Below are positions 44,859 to 54,618 of a stretch of 64,000 bases of DNA, one piece after another. Position 1 is the first letter of the stretch, and every line of letters starts with the position of its first letter. Source of the DNA: Cyanobacteria bacterium FACHB-DQ100 (lineage in GTDB: Bacteria; Cyanobacteriota; Cyanobacteriia; Leptolyngbyales; Leptolyngbyaceae); the NCBI GenBank assembly GCA_014695195.1, contig JACJNW010000011.1, forward strand, positions 1-64,000. Reading direction: 5' to 3'. Below the pieces are notes generated by a model. It was not told the DNA's origin. It saw nothing but the letters and a program-made list of their open reading frames with translations, and ran no database searches. The position numbers and the translations under genes were made by a program.

Positions 44859-45409
44859 TCAAGGATCTCTTTTTACCGATACGGTAATTTGAAACAATTT
44901 GATAGCTAGTTTGCCTTCCTAGAATGCCGCTTCAGCGCAATTCAAAACAATTTAGTCTAGCTAAGAATTATTCTGATTGCAAAGTTGCCACTCTAGATGG
45001 ACTGTAATCAATTCTCTTCACTTAAATTCGGGCTGATTCCTGAAAAATTAAAATCTTTTATGCGCTGAAGAGCGCCGAATCAACCCTGCTTCTAAGTTCT
45101 GCTGACTCAAATTTGTTTTAGATCGAATCTTCTTTCAAAGGACTTGTAAGAGTGCCTCGATCGAATTCCAATTTATTGCCAAAATCACCCCCAAGTTGCA
45201 GTCTTATTCGTCAGAGTGCTACAGATTTTGCCACAACTATTTTGAAATAGCATCTATTTTTTAGCTTGCCCGTCGTCGTTCTGAAGATTAATGATTCGGT
45301 TGACCTTCTTTGGCTCTATCTTGAGGAGTAGAGGCTGCGATCGAATGACTTTGCTATGCCTTGCTGATCCCAATTCATTTGTTGATGAGAAGTCGGCTGC
45401 CTTTTACGG

Positions 45410-45415
45410 TATGAT
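45410..45415 (+). promoter_or_regulatory. Candidate -10 of gap2
   Basis: TATGAT about 43 bases upstream of the gap2 GTG start. The only TTGATG-like -35 is 22 bases upstream of it, too far for a standard promoter, so an activator or another start site may be used. Confidence 0.33.
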
Positions 45416-45457
45416 GTGACTCATCAATAGGTATTTATATTCAGAGGGCAAGACGCA

Positions 45458-46471
45458 GTGGTTAGAGTAGCGATCAACGGCTTTGGACGTATTGGACGCA
45501 ACTTTTTGCGATGCTGGGCAGGGCGGCAGACGACGGGACTGGATTTGGTTGCGATTAACGATACGTCTGATCCCAGAACGAACGCGCATTTGATCAAGTA
45601 TGACTCGATGCTGGGTAAATTCTCCGGCGAAGTGAGTGCGGACGAGAATACGATCACGGTGAACGGTAAGACGATTAAATGCACCTCCGATCGCAATCCC
45701 GAAAACCTACCCTGGGGGGCTTGGGACATTGATCTGATCATCGAATCAACGGGTGTGTTCATCTCGAAAGAGGGCGCAACCAAGCATCTCAATGCAGGTG
45801 CAAAAAAGGTTCTGATCACTGCGCCTGGCAAGAATGAAGATGGGACGTTTGTCGTGGGAGTGAACCACGAAGATTACGACCATCACAAGCACCACATCAT
45901 CAGTAACGCAAGCTGTACGACGAACTGCTTAGCGCCGATCGCGAAAGTGATCCACGAAAACTTTGGCATTATCAAAGGTACGATGACGACGACCCACAGC
46001 TACACTGGGGATCAGCGGATTCTTGATGCGAGCCACCGGGATTTGCGTCGGGCACGGGCAGCGGCGATTAACATTGTACCGACTTCGACCGGTGCAGCGA
46101 AAGCGGTTGCGCTCGTCCTCCCCGAACTAGCTGGAAAGCTGAACGGGATTGCATTGCGCGTTCCGACTCCGAACGTTTCGGTTGTGGATCTTGTGGTGAA
46201 CGTGGAGAAAAGCACGATCGCCGATCAAGTGAATGCAGTGCTGAAAGAGGCTTCAGAAACTTCGCTCAAAGGAATTCTGAAATATTGCGATCTGCCGTTG
46301 GTGTCCAGCGATCACGCGGGAACCGATGAATCATCGATTATCGATGCGGCTTTGACGATGGTGATGGGCGGCGACATGGTGAAGGTGGTCGCTTGGTATG
46401 ACAACGAGTGGGGCTATTCTCAGCGGGTGGTTGACCTGGCTGAAGTTGTTGCCCAGAAGTGGGAAAAATAA
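45458..46471 (+). CDS. gap2: Glyceraldehyde-3-phosphate dehydrogenase, photosynthetic type
   Basis: 337 residues from a GTG start. The catalytic Cys is in [12 protein letters not shown], the NAD(P)-binding N-terminus is [19 protein letters not shown], and the C-terminal [13 protein letters not shown] is intact. Length and sequence (for example [11 protein letters not shown] and [20 protein letters not shown]) fit the Gap2 type that works in the Calvin cycle with NADPH rather than the glycolytic Gap1. It has a long 5' intergenic region and a very strong terminator, as expected for a highly expressed single gene. Confidence 0.95.
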   Translation: MVRVAINGFGRIGRNFLRCWAGRQTTGLDLVAINDTSDPRTNAHLIKYDSMLGKFSGEVSADENTITVNGKTIKCTSDRNPENLPWGAWDIDLIIESTGVFISKEGATKHLNAGAKKVLITAPGKNEDGTFVVGVNHEDYDHHKHHIISNASCTTNCLAPIAKVIHENFGIIKGTMTTTHSYTGDQRILDASHRDLRRARAAAINIVPTSTGAAKAVALVLPELAGKLNGIALRVPTPNVSVVDLVVNVEKSTIADQVNAVLKEASETSLKGILKYCDLPLVSSDHAGTDESSIIDAALTMVMGGDMVKVVAWYDNEWGYSQRVVDLAEVVAQKWEK

Positions 46472-46490
46472 GAGAGTTCTTTTTGATGAA

Positions 46491-46527
46491 ATCCCCGGTC
46501 GCACACTGGTGCGACCGGGGATTTTTG
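46491..46527 (+). terminator. Strong rho-independent terminator of gap2
   Basis: Perfect 13-bp stem atccccggtcgca / tgcgaccggggat with a six-base loop and a following T-run, 20 bp after the gap2 stop. Confidence 0.93.
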
Positions 46528-46595
46528 TTAGATGGGAGCTTGCCAGAGAAAACGCAGCGAATTTCAGTCGCTTATGCCTACAGTAACGCAGGTTC

Positions 46596-47558
46596 TCAGC
46601 CGCTAAAATGCTGAAATCCCTGTTCTAAGCTCAAAGGTCGATCGTCAAACCCACCCGAAGAATCAATTAATTGAACTGCCAAATCAGAAGTAATTTCACC
46701 GACGATCGCTGATCCTTTCACTTGCTTCACCCACTGTTGCGCCTGCCCGAACGGTAAAGATAAAACAAGCTCGAAATCCTCACCGCCGTAGAGTGCCCAG
46801 TCGATCGCTTGTTGGGGTGAAACCCATTGCTTTAAGGCAGGCTCGATCGGAATCAACGCATGATCGAGCTTTGCCCCAACTCCGCTCATCCGGCAAATTT
46901 GCAGCACTGCGTCTGCGAGTCCATCGCTGCTATCCATGCCAGAAACACGACCCGAAAACTGGGGCAGATCAAATCGCGGAATCGGATATTGATGAGCGCG
47001 AATCAGAGAAGCCCGTTCTGGAGCGTGATCAGAGTTCAACAACATTTCTAAACCTGCGCGAGATGAGCCATGAACTCCGGTGACGAAAATGGCATCACCT
47101 GGTTGAGCGGTCGATCGCTGAATCACACGATCTGGATCAACTTGTCCAAACGCAGTAATTGCCAACGTAACTACAGGCGATCGACATAAATCTCCGCCGA
47201 CGATCGCCCCACCAAACTGATTCAAACAATCCGACATTCCTTGATAAAGCCGTTCGACCCATTCTACGGGCGTTGTTTTCGGTAGACCTAAACCGACTGT
47301 GATACCAAGCGGTAAGGCTCCCATTGCAGCGAGATCCGAAAGATTTGCAGCGATCGCTCTCCAACCTGCGGATTCTGGCGGTGTGGTTCGGTCACTAAAA
47401 TGCACACCATCGACGAGAACATCAGAAGTAATGACCAGTGATTTTCCCGGTTCTGTGGGCAAAACAGCAGCATCGTCTCCAACAATCGCACTCGGACAGA
47501 ATGCCTGAACTCGCTTTAATAACCCTTGTTCGCCGATATCTTGAACGGTCAGAGACAT
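46596..47558 (-). CDS. thiL: Thiamine-monophosphate kinase
   Basis: 320 residues. It phosphorylates thiamine monophosphate to the active diphosphate with ATP. Family stretches are the metal-binding VITSDVLVDGVHFSDRT, the loop AIVGGDLCRSPVVTLAIT and GMDSSDGLADAVLQICR near residue 210. The C-terminal ALYGGEDFELVLSLP is also typical. The gene reads towards gap2 from the other side and is preceded by the hairpin that follows the cyclophilin gene. Confidence 0.95.
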   Translation of the reverse strand: MSLTVQDIGEQGLLKRVQAFCPSAIVGDDAAVLPTEPGKSLVITSDVLVDGVHFSDRTTPPESAGWRAIAANLSDLAAMGALPLGITVGLGLPKTTPVEWVERLYQGMSDCLNQFGGAIVGGDLCRSPVVTLAITAFGQVDPDRVIQRSTAQPGDAIFVTGVHGSSRAGLEMLLNSDHAPERASLIRAHQYPIPRFDLPQFSGRVSGMDSSDGLADAVLQICRMSGVGAKLDHALIPIEPALKQWVSPQQAIDWALYGGEDFELVLSLPFGQAQQWVKQVKGSAIVGEITSDLAVQLIDSSGGFDDRPLSLEQGFQHFSG

Positions 47559-47682
47559 AAATTTAAGAGGTGACGAATGCTAGGCATACTTCAACGGCTT
47601 GGAACGTATAGCTACGCTGATTGCTACTGAAGTCACTCTCGTCCATAGGAATCCTAAAGCAAATTACGGCATCATCTTGAAG

Positions 47683-47717
47683 GCAGCGCTACTAAGTTTT
47701 GAAGTTAGTAGCGCTGC
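47683..47717 (-). terminator. Hairpin after the cyclophilin gene
   Basis: Perfect 13-bp stem gcagcgctactaa / ttagtagcgctgc with a nine-base loop, starting six bases beyond the stop at 47723. The T-tract lies on the plus-strand side only, so on the minus strand it acts without one. Confidence 0.72.
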
Positions 47718-47722
47718 TTCTT

Positions 47723-48814
47723 TTAAGCATCTTTTGGCTCGACCAGGTTTTCTAAGCCATCTACAACTTTCATTGACTCGATCGTATCTCCTGCTTTCAG
47801 TTGTCCCAAAACATCTGCTCCGTCCGTCACAAAGCCGAAAATCGAATATCGACCGTCGAGCAAGTTTGCACCTGCTGGAGTTAATTCTGGCTCAAACAGG
47901 AAGAAAAAGAACTGAGACGATCCACCATTGGGATCAAAGTCAGGACGTGCCAACGCTAAAGCACCATACGCTGAGAACGGTAACACAGGGGGATCAAGGT
48001 AGCGTCCTGCATCTTCTAAAGTAATGCCGTAGGTCGGAACCTTATCGCCTTTCACCAAGACTTCGAGTGGAACTGCCCGATATTGGTTTGTTTTCGGGTC
48101 AACAAATCCCACTTCCTTTCCGGGTGGATCACCAACTTGCAGCACGTAAGATTCTTCAGCGCGAGTAAAGGGTAAGCCGTTATAAAAACCGCGCTGTACC
48201 AGATCGACAAAGTTTCCAGCCGTCACGGGTGCACTATAACCATCCACCACGATCGTTAAATCACCTTTCGAGGTTTTGGCTGCGATCGTGGCTCGTCCTT
48301 TCAGTTGCGGCAGATTGTTGTACTCTTGCGGCACTTCATACGGAAAGCCAGTCACCATCGCCGATTCAATATCGCCCACTTTATCGAGCAATTCCGCCCG
48401 CTTCTCTAATGTTTTTGACTTATCTTTCGCAGCAGCAACTTCCGTCAGTTCCGCGATTCCGGCTTTTAGCTGCTCGATTAATTGCTCGGCTTCGGGCTTG
48501 CGATCGTCTACCACACTTGCCAAAATTTTATCTTTTTTCAGCGACAAAATCCGATCTGCTCGATTCAAATCTGAAGTGACCGCTCCCCAGCGACGATTTG
48601 CTCGCAGTTGAGTCGAGATCTCTTCGAGACTCGATTGCACTTGGCGAATTTCGTCATTGTCGATCGGCAACGCATAGCGCAATAATGCTTTTGGATCTTT
48701 GATCGCATTCCCTTGAGGAAGTGCGTAAACAGGCGCGGCAACCCCGATCAAGAGCGCGATCGTACAAATCAGTGCGCCAACAGAGCGTTTGAAGGAAACA
48801 TTACAAAAAGACAT
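47723..48814 (-). CDS. CYP38-like cyclophilin-type peptidyl-prolyl isomerase
   Basis: 363 residues. The signal peptide GALICTIALLIGVAAPVYA targets the thylakoid lumen or periplasm. Residues about 35-150 are a helical domain (LRYALPIDNDEIRQVQSSLE, IEQLKAGIAELTEVAAAKD), and residues about 180-355 are the cyclophilin barrel with SAPVTAGNFVDLVQRGFYNG. This two-part layout is that of plant CYP38/TLP40, needed for photosystem II assembly and repair. In that group the isomerase site is degenerate, and the usual FHRVI is here PFTRAEESYVLQ, so catalysis is doubtful. It is divergent from efp. Confidence 0.9.
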   Translation of the reverse strand: MSFCNVSFKRSVGALICTIALLIGVAAPVYALPQGNAIKDPKALLRYALPIDNDEIRQVQSSLEEISTQLRANRRWGAVTSDLNRADRILSLKKDKILASVVDDRKPEAEQLIEQLKAGIAELTEVAAAKDKSKTLEKRAELLDKVGDIESAMVTGFPYEVPQEYNNLPQLKGRATIAAKTSKGDLTIVVDGYSAPVTAGNFVDLVQRGFYNGLPFTRAEESYVLQVGDPPGKEVGFVDPKTNQYRAVPLEVLVKGDKVPTYGITLEDAGRYLDPPVLPFSAYGALALARPDFDPNGGSSQFFFFLFEPELTPAGANLLDGRYSIFGFVTDGADVLGQLKAGDTIESMKVVDGLENLVEPKDA

Positions 48815-48934
48815 ACAGCTTAAAACCTAGAGATCAGTCAGCCCGCTTTGATTGTCCCATGTTGGGGAGCGATAAAAAGCGATCAGTGAGCGGTAAAATG
48901 AAGTGCCGAACGTTCTCCCCATTTATTTAAAGTC

Positions 48935-49498
48935 ATGATTTCCAGTAACGATTTTCGCCCCGGTGTCAGTATTGAGCTTGATGGCTCAGTGTGGCGCGTG
49001 GTGGAGTTTTTGCACGTTAAACCGGGTAAAGGGTCTGCATTTGTTCGCACCAAGCTGAAGAATGCTCAAAACGGCAACGTGGTTGAACGCACCTTCCGGG
49101 CAGGGGAAACGGTTCCCCAAGCTACGCTCGAAAAAAGCACGATGCAGCACACCTACAAAGAAGGTGATGAGTATGTGTTTATGGACATGGAGACCTACGA
49201 TGAAGGTCGTCTCAGCGCGGCGCAAATTGGCGATCGCGTCAAATACCTCAAAGAAGGCATGGAAGTGAACGTCGTGCGCTGGAACGAGCAAGTTCTCGAA
49301 GTAGAACTGCCCAACTCTGTCGTTCTCGAAGTGACGCAAACCGATCCGGGCGTGAAAGGCGATACCGCAACGGGTGGCACAAAACCCGCGATCGTCGAAA
49401 CAGGCGCACAAGTGATGGTTCCCTTGTTTATCACCATCGGGGAAAAGATCAAAATCGATACCCGAAATGATACTTATTTGGGAAGAGAGAAAGAATAA
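48935..49498 (+). CDS. efp: Elongation factor P
   Basis: 187 residues, normal length. It relieves ribosome stalling at polyproline. The tip loop [16 protein letters not shown] holds the conserved Lys (about residue 32), and the C-terminal OB fold ends with [20 protein letters not shown]. It is followed by accB with 72 bp between, a gene order widely shared in cyanobacteria, and the two are probably co-transcribed. Confidence 0.97.
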   Translation: MISSNDFRPGVSIELDGSVWRVVEFLHVKPGKGSAFVRTKLKNAQNGNVVERTFRAGETVPQATLEKSTMQHTYKEGDEYVFMDMETYDEGRLSAAQIGDRVKYLKEGMEVNVVRWNEQVLEVELPNSVVLEVTQTDPGVKGDTATGGTKPAIVETGAQVMVPLFITIGEKIKIDTRNDTYLGREKE

Positions 49499-49570
49499 TG
49501 AGTCAGAGATCAGAGAATCTCTCTTCGCTTTTTCTGATCTCGACCCCGATTTTTGAGGAGTACCAATACT

Positions 49571-50030
<460 letters not shown>

Positions 50031-50044
<14 letters not shown>

Positions 50045-51437
50045 AGAATTCATCGAGCATGGCGGGTGTTTCGATCCGATGCACCCGAATTTCGTGTAGG
50101 CGTGGCCCTTCTGCGGAGACAACGGTTAGCTCATAGTTGGCATATTGCAGCGTTTCGCCCTTGTGTGGGATTTTCTGCCACTGATAAAACAGAAAGCCTC
50201 CCAGCGTTTGGTACTCATCCATCATGGGCAAACCGAGGTGCAGTCGATCGTTGATTTCTTCGACATCGACTTGCGCTTGGATTAAGAAGGTATTCTCATC
50301 GACGATCTGAATCTCTTGATCTTCATCGCTTTCGGATTCAGGCGGATCCCCAATAATTTGAGTGACTAAATCCTGAATTGTGACTAATCCTGCTGTACCC
50401 CCGAACTCATCGACGACTAGCACCATATGTTGTCGATCGCGCTGCATCAAGCTGAGCAATTCTCCTAAAGTCGTGTACTCTGGCACGAATCGCGCCGGCT
50501 GAATCCAGGGTTTAATTGGACTTTCTAGATCCAATGTTCCTTGTACCAACGGTTCTGCAAATTCTTTCAGATGCACAAACCCGCAAATGTCATCCAGCGA
50601 TTCTCCGGTAATGGGAAAGCGAGAATGTCCGCTTTCCGCGACTTCGACGAGTAGATCGCGGACTGTCGCATCGATCGGTAACGTGATCATGCTAGGACGG
50701 CGTACCATTACCGATTCGGCTGAAACTTCCGCAAACTCAAAGACATTACTCAGCAGTTCACGCTCTTCTTGCTCCAGTCCGCTCGATTCGGTTGAAGTTG
50801 CGATGATGAGCTGCAACTCTTCGGGTGTGACCTGGTTATACCAACCCTGTCCGGTGTACTGAATGCCGATCAAGCGCAATAGTAATCGAGTGGATTGATT
50901 TAATGCCCAGACGAATGGATTGAAAAATCGAGCGATCGCTAAACTAAACGGACCTAAAAATCTGGCAATTTCTTCTGAATATAAAAGCGCGACGGATTTA
51001 GGACAGAGTTCACCTAATACGATCTGTAAATAAGCAATCATCAGAAACGCGATCGCCGTCGAGAGCGAGTGTGAAATCGGCTGAATCCATGCGCTGGGCA
51101 ATGGCAAGTGATTTAACCACACCGCAACGACCACTGCCATTGTCGATTCCCCGATCCAGCCCAGCGCCAAACTCGACAGCGTAATGCCAAGCTGCGTGGT
51201 GGAGAGCAATCGATCAATACTGCGCTGGAGCGATTGCACCGTTCGGGCTTGCACGTCTCCAGCATCGACTAATTGATTAATTCGGGAGCGACGCACCGAG
51301 ACGATCGAGAATTCCGCAGTCACAAAAAAGGCATTGATCGCAATCAGCAGCAATACTGAAAGAAATCGCAATCCGATATCGGTAAAACTTAAATCCTGGG
51401 TCGGAACTGCCAACACGGGCGGAATAGAAGCAGTCAT
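50031..51437 (-). CDS. CNNM/CorC-type membrane protein (DUF21, CBS pair, CorC domain)
   Basis: 468 residues. An N-terminal DUF21 membrane domain (about 20-210, three to four helices such as [20 protein letters not shown]) is followed by a CBS pair (about 220-360, [20 protein letters not shown] and [20 protein letters not shown]) and a C-terminal CorC/HlyC domain (about 375-460, [19 protein letters not shown]). The family includes Mg2+ and Co2+ efflux or transport proteins; the old 'hemolysin' label is not informative. It lies 37 bp downstream of the small anchored protein gene, probably in one unit. Confidence 0.92.
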
Positions 51438-51474
51438 TGAGCGCTTAAGATGAACATTGCCAGAGTAGATCAGT

Positions 51475-52140
51475 TTAAGGGGATTTGATCGGAATATCCG
51501 CCATCTTAAGTTGAAGCTTCTGATCGGGGTAATCGCTCAGTTGCAGCGAAATTTTTTGAGCATCATCAAGCATCGACGTGGAAATGCTAATCGTTCCGGT
51601 AAAGCGATCGCTCTTTGACGGCAATTCAGGCGGCAATCCGGCGGTATCCGCCACAATCAAGCGTCCTTTATCATCGGTGACATTGAGAAAACTGTAGAGA
51701 AATTTTACGGGTTGATTGCTGTTGTTTTTCAGCGCAACATCAAGCAAGAGAAACTCACCCTGCTTGCGAATGCCTGTGACATCCATCGCGACTCCATTCG
51801 TTTGAGTCGTCATCGGTAGTTTAGCGGCGGAATTGGACGCAGGCTTGGCTTCTTCTGAGTTTGATTGAGGAGAAGCATTGGGACTGGGTGAACTAGAACG
51901 CCCAGCGCTTGTTCGTCCTTTCACGGTTTTTAGAATGTCTTCTTCTTTAAGCAGCACGATATCTTCGCGCACACTAGAGTTTTGAGCTGTTCCTTTATTC
52001 GTTGGGCGTGAATCTGGTTGGGTAATGCCCTTGAGCGCTTCTCGCCCGATCGCAAATCCCAACGCTCCAGTAAATACGCCTGCTCCCGTCATCAGAACGA
52101 GCAATAAAAACGTGAGGGCAACGGTAGGATTGATTTTCAT
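51475..52140 (-). CDS. Membrane-anchored protein with DUF4352-like domain
   Basis: 221 residues from the ATG at 52140; an upstream in-frame start at 52182 adds 14 residues. A membrane segment (VALTFLLLVLMTGAGVFTGA) is near the N-terminus. A Ser/Pro/Asn linker (residues about 75-115) leads to a domain of about 105 residues with the pattern MDVTGIRKQGEFLLLDVALK and NNSNQPVKFLYSFLNVTDD, which fits the immunoglobulin-like DUF4352 group of small exported proteins. The function is unknown. It lies upstream of the CNNM gene. Confidence 0.8.
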   Translation of the reverse strand: MKINPTVALTFLLLVLMTGAGVFTGALGFAIGREALKGITQPDSRPTNKGTAQNSSVREDIVLLKEEDILKTVKGRTSAGRSSSPSPNASPQSNSEEAKPASNSAAKLPMTTQTNGVAMDVTGIRKQGEFLLLDVALKNNSNQPVKFLYSFLNVTDDKGRLIVADTAGLPPELPSKSDRFTGTISISTSMLDDAQKISLQLSDYPDQKLQLKMADIPIKSP

Positions 52141-52261
52141 GAGCGATCGGGCAATGATTACATCAGCAATTGTATGCTGCAAATTTGAATTTGAGCAGAC
52201 TTGAGTGTGCGATCGATTTTTTGAACAGACCCGAAAAATCTCAGCTACAATACGGCTAGTT

Positions 52262-52334
52262 CCAGGGTTGGCCGAGCGGTTTAGGCAGCGAACTCATAAT
52301 TCGCCTTAGGCGGGTTCAACTCCTGCACCCTGGA
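52262..52334 (+). tRNA. trnI-CAU: tRNA with CAU anticodon, best read as tRNA-Ile2 (AUA)
   Basis: A full cloverleaf can be drawn: acceptor ccagggt / accctgg; D stem gcc / ggc; anticodon stem gcgaa / ttcgc with loop ctcataa; variable loop cttag; T stem gcggg / cctgc (one G-U pair) with loop ttcaact; discriminator A. CCA is not encoded. Anticodon CAU fits Met or Ile2. The body (tggccgagcggttt and aactcataatt) looks like chloroplast trnI-CAU rather than initiator or elongator Met, so the C is probably changed to lysidine by TilS. Identity as Ile2 is inferred by resemblance. Confidence 0.87.
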
Positions 52335-52385
52335 TTAAAAAGATTTTGGATTTTAGCGTCACCCAAAATCCAAAATCCAAACCCT

Positions 52386-52880
52386 TTAAAACCGTTGGGG
52401 AAGCAGTTGTGTTGGGCGTGGGGGCTGCGCTACCGGGACGGCCTGGACTGGGAATTGCGGATCTAAAGGCTGATCGATCGAGAATTCGCTGCCTGCGATC
52501 GGATTGCTGGCAGTCGGTAGCGTCAACACTGAGAGATTAAACGGATTGGGCAGATCAGCCGTCCGAATAATCGGATCGCTTGAAACTTGCTGATTGAGCA
52601 AATCCACATAGAGGCGATGAACCCGCTCACCATCGCGAGAAATTTGGTTCTCAGGAAAGCCAAACGGTGTGCCTAGAATGGTTTGCGTGGTTCTGAGGGG
52701 ATTGCGATCGGAGAACTCGCCCAAGGCACCATAAAATGCACGATCGACTGCATTCGGGATGACTTCGCGGGGACGGAACACGGAAGATGCAGAATCTTGC
52801 GCGTTCGCGGACATGGCAACCATGCTCGAAACTGCGCTAAATCCAATTGCGCGAATCAGGCTCTTGATCCTAACGCCCAT
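52386..52880 (-). CDS. Secreted hypothetical protein
   Basis: 164 residues from the ATG at 52880, which yields a signal peptide (KSLIRAIGFSAVSSMVAMSA, cleavage after ANA); the frame runs further upstream but overlaps the pyrE promoter and start. The mature protein has a conserved-looking block FYGALGEFSDRNPLRTTQTI and FGFPENQISRDGERVHRLYV, then a Pro/Gln-rich C-terminal tail (PVAQPPRPTQLLPQRF). No Cys. Family not recognised, but similar proteins exist in cyanobacteria as I recall. It converges with the tRNA gene. Confidence 0.78.
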   Translation of the reverse strand: MGVRIKSLIRAIGFSAVSSMVAMSANAQDSASSVFRPREVIPNAVDRAFYGALGEFSDRNPLRTTQTILGTPFGFPENQISRDGERVHRLYVDLLNQQVSSDPIIRTADLPNPFNLSVLTLPTASNPIAGSEFSIDQPLDPQFPVQAVPVAQPPRPTQLLPQRF

Positions 52881-53022
52881 AGTCTTTATCCTCAATGATT
52901 GGTTAAAGGGTGACAGCGAGACTGGTGTTTCTTCGATCGAGTCCGTATATTTTGCGATTCGAGTGATGAATTTAACCAAATCTCTAATTTTTGTCACGTA
53001 ACATTCATTAGTTTGCCCGTAT

Positions 53023-53640
53023 ATGACAAATGTAACTAAGTTCGACGCAAAATCATTTCCTTGGGCAACTGCCGCGATCGATGAGGTGCGCGATCGGCTG
53101 TTGGATCTCTTCTGTGCAGGGGCGTATCGCGAGGGTGATTTTCTCTTATCTTCGGGACAGCGCAGCACGTACTACATCAACGGAAAACAGGTGACGCTGC
53201 ATCCTCAAGGAGCGCTGGCAGTAGGTCGAGTCCTATTATCGCTGCTGGATGCGGAAACGGTGGCGGTGGCGGGATTGACGCTAGGGGCTGATCCGATCGT
53301 CACTGCAACCAGCGTTGTCGCGGCGTATGAAGGGCGCACGATCGCGGCGCTGATTGTGCGTAAAGAAGCGAAAGGACATGGCACACAGGCGTATATCGAA
53401 GGATTAACGCTGCCGCAGGGAAGTCCGGTTGTGGTGTTAGAAGATGTGGTGACAACCGGACAATCGGCGATGAAAGCAGTTGATCGACTGCGCGATGCGG
53501 GCTATCGAGTTGAGGAAGTCATTTCGCTCGTTGATCGTCAACAAGGAGGGGCAGAGTTTTATCAACAGCAGGGCTTGAAGTTTCGAGCGGTTTATACGAT
53601 CGTTGACTTACAGCAGCGCTGGAAACAATTGCAGGCTTAG
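53023..53640 (+). CDS. pyrE: Orotate phosphoribosyltransferase
   Basis: 205 residues. It forms OMP from orotate and PRPP. The PRPP loop VVLEDVVTTGQSAMKAVDRL is intact at about residue 130, and LLSSGQRSTYYINGKQVTL and RKEAKGHGTQAYIEG are family-typical. An 11-bp duplication (tgcaggcttag) at the stop codon puts a second copy just beyond the gene. It is not linked to pyrF. The start is divergent from the secreted hypothetical protein. Confidence 0.95.
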   Translation: MTNVTKFDAKSFPWATAAIDEVRDRLLDLFCAGAYREGDFLLSSGQRSTYYINGKQVTLHPQGALAVGRVLLSLLDAETVAVAGLTLGADPIVTATSVVAAYEGRTIAALIVRKEAKGHGTQAYIEGLTLPQGSPVVVLEDVVTTGQSAMKAVDRLRDAGYRVEEVISLVDRQQGGAEFYQQQGLKFRAVYTIVDLQQRWKQLQA

Positions 53641-53651
53641 AATATGCAGGC

Positions 53652-54584
53652 TTAGAACAGCGGCAGGTTAAAGCCCAATCCCAGACCAAAGGAAAGGTTA
53701 TCTAGGTTAATGGCGCTATTCGACGATCGGCCAAATAAGTAGGAGGCTGATCCCGTCAAGAAGACATCGGGGCTGATGTTGTAGGTCATTAACGCGCTGA
53801 TTTGATGCTCAGTGTCGGATCGATCAACCTGCGTAAAGCTCTTGAACGTGAGTCGATAATCTAATGCACCTTGCACAGTGGGCGTAATGTCGTAGCGCAA
53901 CCTCGCGCCGATCGTATTGGTAACGCGGCTTTGCTCATTTGGATTGGCAAAACTCGCTCTGAGTTCATAAAACGAATCTAGCCGCAGTTGTTCACTGATC
54001 TGGTCTTGTCGCCCTACGATCAGTTGAACCGCATTGTCTTGCAGCAATCGCTGTCCGTTTGAATCTCGGTACAGCGTATCTTGCACCCATCCCAACTGTC
54101 CAAAGGTTCCCGGTGCGAGACGCTGCTGAACGGCGACGTTGTAATTGACGAAGTTGTAGTTAGAAGCGCCTTCTGAGGCAAAGCGGGTAATACCGCCGCC
54201 TGCTGCCGCAATCAGTCGCGTGTTCTCGCCGAGTTTGGGGGTTGCAAGCAGGTGGGCACTGTTGACGAAAACCGCATCACCGATTCTGAGGGCATCTAAA
54301 GCGGTGATGTTAGAGCTTGAGAAAGCAGACGATCGCACCAACAATTGCACATCCGGCTGACGGCGCGGAGGCGGGGGGCGATCAATAATCTGAATTTCAC
54401 CCAGTTCGGATTTTGTGTCTTCTGGATCAAGCGGATCGAGATTCGACTGTGAGTTGTTTTGTGAGCTGTTTTCGGGAGCGCGATCGATGGGAGAGGAAAC
54501 CGGATCGGGAATGGATTGTGCAACGGTAGGACAACCCACTCCCACAACTGCAAGTGCAGAGAAAGCAATCAGAATATGTCGCAT
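53652..54584 (-). CDS. Outer-membrane beta-barrel candidate
   Basis: 310 residues. The signal peptide ILIAFSALAVVGVGCPTVAQ is followed by a Pro/Asn/Asp-rich linker (about 25-80) and then, from about residue 85, alternating strands typical of a barrel (FGQLGWVQDTLYRDSNGQRL, TIGARLRYDITPTVQGALDY). The chain ends in Phe (GLGLGFNLPLF), as outer-membrane proteins recognised by BamA usually do. A Cys precedes the cleavage site but a lipobox is not clear. It lies 34 bp downstream of the FecR gene, so the two likely form a surface pair. Confidence 0.8.
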   Translation of the reverse strand: MRHILIAFSALAVVGVGCPTVAQSIPDPVSSPIDRAPENSSQNNSQSNLDPLDPEDTKSELGEIQIIDRPPPPRRQPDVQLLVRSSAFSSSNITALDALRIGDAVFVNSAHLLATPKLGENTRLIAAAGGGITRFASEGASNYNFVNYNVAVQQRLAPGTFGQLGWVQDTLYRDSNGQRLLQDNAVQLIVGRQDQISEQLRLDSFYELRASFANPNEQSRVTNTIGARLRYDITPTVQGALDYRLTFKSFTQVDRSDTEHQISALMTYNISPDVFLTGSASYLFGRSSNSAINLDNLSFGLGLGFNLPLF

Positions 54585-54618
54585 AAGAATTACTAGGTGA
54601 ATGCTGAACTCAAGTGAA

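Larger units (their letters stand above)
44848..45457. other. 610-bp intergenic region between divergent murC and gap2
   Basis: No open frame of note on either strand. It is AT-rich and must carry the promoters of murC and gap2. The murC side has the -10-like element at 44853-44858; the gap2 side has TATGAT at 45410-45415. A small palindrome (taccgatacggta) lies near 44874-44886. No tRNA fold or recognisable ncRNA was found by eye. The stretch gagtgctacagat at about 45212-45224 matches the outer arm of the MITE-like element, probably by chance. Confidence 0.6.

Noticed and set aside
45212-45224. Match to the MITE arm (agtgctacagat) in the gap2 upstream region
   Set aside because: Only about 12 bases agree and no partner arm or second end is present nearby, so it is not a third copy.
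52340-52380. Inverted repeat ttttggatttt / aaaatccaaaa after the tRNA, considered as an attachment site
   Set aside because: It lies outside the tRNA 3' end and no duplicate of the tRNA end or integrase is present; more probably a simple terminator or low-complexity repeat.
53641-53660. Duplicate of tgcaggcttag at the end of pyrE
   Set aside because: A simple short duplication at the stop codon; pyrE is full length and no further structure is seen.
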